Shown: positions 5,171 to 7,586 of the stretch, in pieces
Layout: every line of letters starts with the position of its first letter
How positions within the stretch are numbered: position 1 is the first letter of the stretch
NCBI GenBank assembly: GCA_020058145.1
Contig: JAGVEP010000157.1
Coordinates: 1 to 7,586 of the forward strand
Length of the DNA stretch: 7,586 nucleotides
Reading direction: 5' to 3'
Source: Phycisphaerae bacterium
GTDB lineage: Bacteria > Planctomycetota > Phycisphaerae > UBA1845 > Fen-1342
The notes under the pieces: model-generated
The model's input: only the letters and a program-made list of their open reading frames with translations
Databases searched by the model: none
Told to the model about the DNA's origin: nothing
Program-made: the position numbers and the translations under genes

Positions 5171-6136
5171 CTACTTCACGGGATTCGGCGGCTCGCGGCC
5201 TTCCAGCACGGCGCGCACGTTCTCGGCCACCATCTCCGACATCCGCTGGCGAGTTGCGGTCGCGGCGCTGCCTAAATGGGGCAGGAGCACCACGTTCGGC
5301 AACTCCATCAAGCCGGGGGTCAAACGGGGTTCGTGCTCGTACACGTCGAAGCCCGCGCCGGCGATTTGACCCTTGCGCAGCGCCGCGACCAGGGCCGTTT
5401 CGTCGACAATCGGGCCGCGCGCCGTGTTGATGAGGATGGCCGTGGGCTTCAGCGCGGCAAGCTGCGGCGCCCCGAGCACGTGCCGACTGGCCGGCGTGAG
5501 CGGCAAGTGCAGCGTCAGCACGTCGGCGACGGGCAGCAACTCGCGTAGTTGCACGCGCCGCGCACCCACGCGCTCTTCGAGAACCGCATTGCGCTGTTCA
5601 TCGACGTAGAGCACGTTCATCCCAAAGCCTTGGGAGCGCAAGCCGACCGCCGTGCCGATACGTCCCGCGCCGACGATCCCCAGCGTGGCACCGGTAAGCT
5701 GGAGTCCGAGCAGTTGCAGCGGTGCCCAGCCGGTCCAGGTGCCCGTGCGGACGAGCGCGTCGCCCTCCACCACGCGGCGCGCGACTGAGAGAATCAGCGC
5801 CCACGCCAAGTCGGCGGTGGCGTCGGTGAGCACGTCGGGCGTATTCGTTACGCGGACCCCGCGCTCGCGGCACGCCGCCAGGTCGATATTGTCGGTGCCA
5901 ACCGCGAAGTTGGCGACGACCCGCAGCGCCGGGCCGGCCGCCTCAAGTAGTTCTATGTCCACCCGCTCGCTGAGCATGGTAATGAGGCCGGCGACACCGC
6001 CCAGCCGGGACAGCAGCACCGCCCGGCCGGGTGGGTTGTCCTGCTCGATCACCTCAACCGTGAACCCAGCCCTCTTCAGCCGTTCGACGGCCGGTGGCGG
6101 GACCCGTCGTGTGACCAGCACCTTCGGTTTTCCCAT
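5171..6136 (-). CDS. D-2-hydroxyacid dehydrogenase (glyoxylate/hydroxypyruvate reductase type)
   Basis: 321 residues, full length for the family. It reduces 2-oxoacids such as glyoxylate or hydroxypyruvate to D-2-hydroxyacids with NAD(P)H, in the cytosol. The N-terminal substrate domain contains VVANFAVGTDNIDL (73-86) and VTNTPDVLTDATADLAW (96-112). The nucleotide-binding loop is GxGxxG at 156-161 (GAGRIG), with an acidic VDE (178-180) after the second strand that favours NAD(H). The catalytic triad is intact: R240 in NTARGPIVDE, E269 in DVYEHEP and H287 in LLPHLGSA. GGAG lies at normal distance before the ATG. The exact substrate cannot be read from sequence; phosphoglycerate dehydrogenase is less likely because there is no C-terminal ACT domain. 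The gene runs toward the membrane-protein gene. A strong hairpin separates it from the gene upstream, suggesting its own transcript. Confidence 0.92.
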   Translation of the reverse strand: MGKPKVLVTRRVPPPAVERLKRAGFTVEVIEQDNPPGRAVLLSRLGGVAGLITMLSERVDIELLEAAGPALRVVANFAVGTDNIDLAACRERGVRVTNTPDVLTDATADLAWALILSVARRVVEGDALVRTGTWTGWAPLQLLGLQLTGATLGIVGAGRIGTAVGLRSQGFGMNVLYVDEQRNAVLEERVGARRVQLRELLPVADVLTLHLPLTPASRHVLGAPQLAALKPTAILINTARGPIVDETALVAALRKGQIAGAGFDVYEHEPRLTPGLMELPNVVLLPHLGSAATATRQRMSEMVAENVRAVLEGREPPNPVK

Positions 6137-6188
6137 CGCTCAATTCTCCGGTCCGCCACGATGACGACAGGTCATCAATCCCCTGACA

Positions 6189-6218
6189 CACGCGGCCGGC
6201 GCTCAGGCCGGCCGCGTG
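6189..6218 (-). terminator. Strong hairpin between the exported-protein gene and the dehydrogenase gene
   Basis: A perfect 12-bp GC-rich stem, 6189-6200 against 6207-6218, with a 6-base loop (GCTCAG). On the minus strand it lies 37 bases past the stop codon of the 6256-6810 gene, where a terminator would be. There is no run of T after it, so termination may be weak or Rho-assisted. A smaller GGCG-AAAG-CGCC hairpin lies at 6228-6239. Confidence 0.55.
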
Positions 6219-6255
6219 CGAGGTTTCGGCGAAAGCGCCGCCGGTGCTCCGGCCG

Positions 6256-6810
6256 CTACTTGGTCTTGAAATACACCTGGACGGTTTCGCTCTTGTCCGC
6301 GGCGACCGTGAACACGAGCAGATATTCCTTGCCCGGCTGGAACTCGACCTTGTCGACCTCCTTGTCGTGCCGGTCGAGGATGCGGAAGTCCTTGCCGAGT
6401 TTGCCGAGGTCATACTCGACGCCCGGCTTCATGTTCGCATCCGGGTTGTTCATGTCGCGCGGCTGGATGATGTAGTCGGCGATATCCGAGAAGTCCGCCT
6501 CGAACTTCTGGTGCACCTGCATCGTCACGTGCTTGATGAAGCCGTGTTTCTTGGGTTCGATGAGCTCGTACTTGAATTTCGGCGAGCCGGCGACCTGCTC
6601 CTTGATCGTGAACGGCGAGTAGCCTTTCAGCCCCTTCTTGAGCTTGTCCTGTTTCGCCTCCTGGCCGTCGAGGAAGATGCGCAGGTTGGAGTCCTTGCGC
6701 GACAGATTCTGAAAGACGTTGACGCCCGACGAGGCGCTGCCGGCACTACACCCGGCGCCGCACGCGCAACCCAATCCCAACACAGCCATCGTGAACAATC
6801 GCCAAGTCAT
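6256..6810 (-). CDS. Exported Lys-rich protein of unknown function, possible lipoprotein
   Basis: 184 residues. The ATG at 6810 follows GAGGA with six-base spacing. The first ~21 residues (MTWRLFTMAVLGLGCACGAG, then Cys) form a short export signal with three cysteines at 15, 17 and 21. A lipid anchor at C15 or C21 is likely, though neither matches the lipobox well. The mature part is hydrophilic and Lys/Asp-rich, with no membrane segment. It ends in a beta-rich stretch (VEFQPGKEYLLVFTVAADKS) that looks like a small beta-sandwich. I recognise no family. GC is lower than in its neighbours (58% by hand count over 6541-6600), partly because of the Lys codons. It has its own likely promoter and a strong hairpin after it, so it is probably monocistronic, acting in the periplasm or at the outer side of the cell. 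Confidence 0.82.
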   Translation of the reverse strand: MTWRLFTMAVLGLGCACGAGCSAGSASSGVNVFQNLSRKDSNLRIFLDGQEAKQDKLKKGLKGYSPFTIKEQVAGSPKFKYELIEPKKHGFIKHVTMQVHQKFEADFSDIADYIIQPRDMNNPDANMKPGVEYDLGKLGKDFRILDRHDKEVDKVEFQPGKEYLLVFTVAADKSETVQVYFKTK

Positions 6811-6850
6811 AGCTCGTCCTCACTACGTGGTGACCACTGAAAATGGCGAA

Positions 6851-6875
6851 CCCGGCCGTGGGCCCGCCGGCCGGG
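6851..6875 (-). terminator. GC-rich hairpin after the ATP-grasp gene / in the leader of the exported-protein gene
   Basis: CCCGGCCG at 6851-6858 pairs perfectly with 6868-6875 across a 9-base loop. On the minus strand it lies 90 bases past the ATP-grasp stop codon, downstream of a candidate promoter. It could therefore be a terminator or a leader structure of the next gene. It has no T tract. Confidence 0.35.
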
Positions 6876-6897
6876 GACCGCACCCGGCCGATCCATA

Positions 6898-6925
6898 AGT
6901 CTAGCGTCGCGGAAGTGGACAACAA
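6898..6925 (-). promoter_or_regulatory. Possible promoter of the exported-protein gene
   Basis: Read on the minus strand, TTGTTG (6920-6925) and TAGACT (6898-6903) are 16 bp apart. The leader would be ~80 bases and include the hairpin at 6851-6875. A near-perfect palindrome, GTGGT-G-ACCAC at 6827-6837, lies 16 bases before the start codon and could be an operator. Both are weak calls. Confidence 0.3.
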
Positions 6926-6964
6926 CCCCACGGACGACAGCGGCTGGTCGCGGCCTGTTCCTCG

Positions 6965-7586
6965 TCAGTGTACATCCGCCAGGATGCGCTGCACGACTTG
7001 CTCGAACGACAGCCCCGCCCGATCCGCCGCCGCCGAAAACCCCGCGTCCGGCGACAAGCACGGATTCGCGTTGATCTCGAGCACCCACGGCCGGCCCGCC
7101 TCATCCACGCGAAAATCAACCCGCGCATAGCCGCGCAGACCCAGGCACTGCCAGCAGTCCCGCGCCAGTCGGCCGAGCTCAGCGAGCAGGGCGTCGTCCG
7201 TCCGTGGAAAATCGAAGCAGTGCGGCGTGTGATGGTATTCGAACGACTGGTCGTCCCATTTCGCGCGGTAGCCGACCAGCTTCGGCCGATCATCGGGATA
7301 ATCGACAAAGCGGATTTCCGCCGGCGGGAGCAGTTCCGGGCCGTCCGGTCCGCCGAGCACGGCCAGATTGAATTCGCGGCCCGCGATGTAGAGTTCGGCG
7401 AAGGCCTCGCCGCCCAGCCGCCCAGCACGCTCGCGGATTTCGCGTTGAAGGCCCGCCAGGTCCGTCGCCGCGACCACGCAATCGTCTTCGAGCCCGACCG
7501 ACGCCTCTTCCCAGACCGATTTAACGACGTAGCGGGCCGGCAGCGGGGGATCGCCGCTGCCGGGGCCTGTCGCGGTCACCCACGGC
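6965..7586 (-). CDS. ATP-grasp enzyme, D-alanine--D-alanine ligase-like (5' end outside window)
   Basis: The C-terminal part of a gene that continues past the right edge. The frame stays open upstream of the GTG at 7579, and the N-terminal domain of the family is missing, so that GTG is not the start. Numbering from it, the ATP-binding strand is YVVKSVWEEASVG (17-29, K20). AELYIAGREFNLAVLGG follows at 61-77. The metal and transition-state residues R153, D155, E168 and N170 sit in YARVDF and VLEINANP. Their spacing equals that of E. coli DdlB (R255, D257, E270, N272). The family joins carboxylates to amines through an acyl-phosphate in the cytosol, in peptidoglycan synthesis for true Ddl. After NANP the sequence (CLSPDAGFSAAADRAG) differs from the usual Ddl substrate loop, so the substrate may not be D-Ala. 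Confidence 0.85.
   Translation of the reverse strand, partial: PWVTATGPGSGDPPLPARYVVKSVWEEASVGLEDDCVVAATDLAGLQREIRERAGRLGGEAFAELYIAGREFNLAVLGGPDGPELLPPAEIRFVDYPDDRPKLVGYRAKWDDQSFEYHHTPHCFDFPRTDDALLAELGRLARDCWQCLGLRGYARVDFRVDEAGRPWVLEINANPCLSPDAGFSAAADRAGLSFEQVVQRILADVH

Noticed and set aside
5598..5873. Frames inside the dehydrogenase gene on both strands
   Set aside because: They lie within a gene with intact catalytic residues and show no protein-family features.

Overview
The window is high-GC bacterial DNA, most likely from a planctomycete (Phycisphaerae-type or a related uncultured lineage). The best clue is the secreted protein at 550-2106. It ends in a doubled dockerin-like module built on the string FDDINPF, which I associate strongly with planctomycete secreted proteins. 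Lineage is inferred from recalled family patterns, not from a search.

Layout. (1) 1-549 holds no intact gene. It has a 25-base imperfect direct repeat, a copy of the 3' part of a tRNA-Met, a perfect 11-bp inverted repeat, and a short reading frame whose end resembles tails I recall next to planctomycete tyrosine recombinases. (2) 550-2106 (+) encodes a secreted protein of eleven ~39-residue RCC1-like repeats plus the dockerin-like module. (3) 2279-3034 (+) encodes a TIR-domain protein with an unrecognised N-terminal region and an intact candidate catalytic glutamate. (4) 3261-3335 (-) is an intact tRNA-Met(CAT). Its 3' end faces genes 2 and 3, and 33 bp of it recur at 145-177 in the same orientation (31 of 33 identical, the first 24 bp perfect). 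This is the layout left by integration of an element at a tRNA 3' end, so 145-3291 is a candidate small genomic island carrying the RCC1-like and TIR genes. No integrase is visible inside it.

(5) 3471-5045 (+) is a tightly packed run. It comprises thiS (sulfur carrier), thiG (thiazole synthase, 1-nt overlap) and a three-helix membrane protein of unknown role that overlaps the end of thiG and probably starts at TTG. (6) 5046-5170 lies between convergent genes and contains a 21-bp tandem duplication and fold-back sequence. (7) 5171-7586 is on the minus strand. In transcription order it holds a Ddl-like ATP-grasp enzyme (cut by the window edge), a Lys-rich exported protein of unknown function, and a D-2-hydroxyacid dehydrogenase of the glyoxylate/hydroxypyruvate reductase type. 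Strong hairpins lie in both gaps, so these are probably separate transcripts.

The thiS-thiG pair makes the thiazole half of thiamine. The minus-strand genes look like housekeeping or core genes. The left 3.3 kb looks accessory. The most interesting candidate is the TIR protein in a tRNA-bounded segment, a plausible solitary NAD-consuming or signalling effector. A defence role is inference only.
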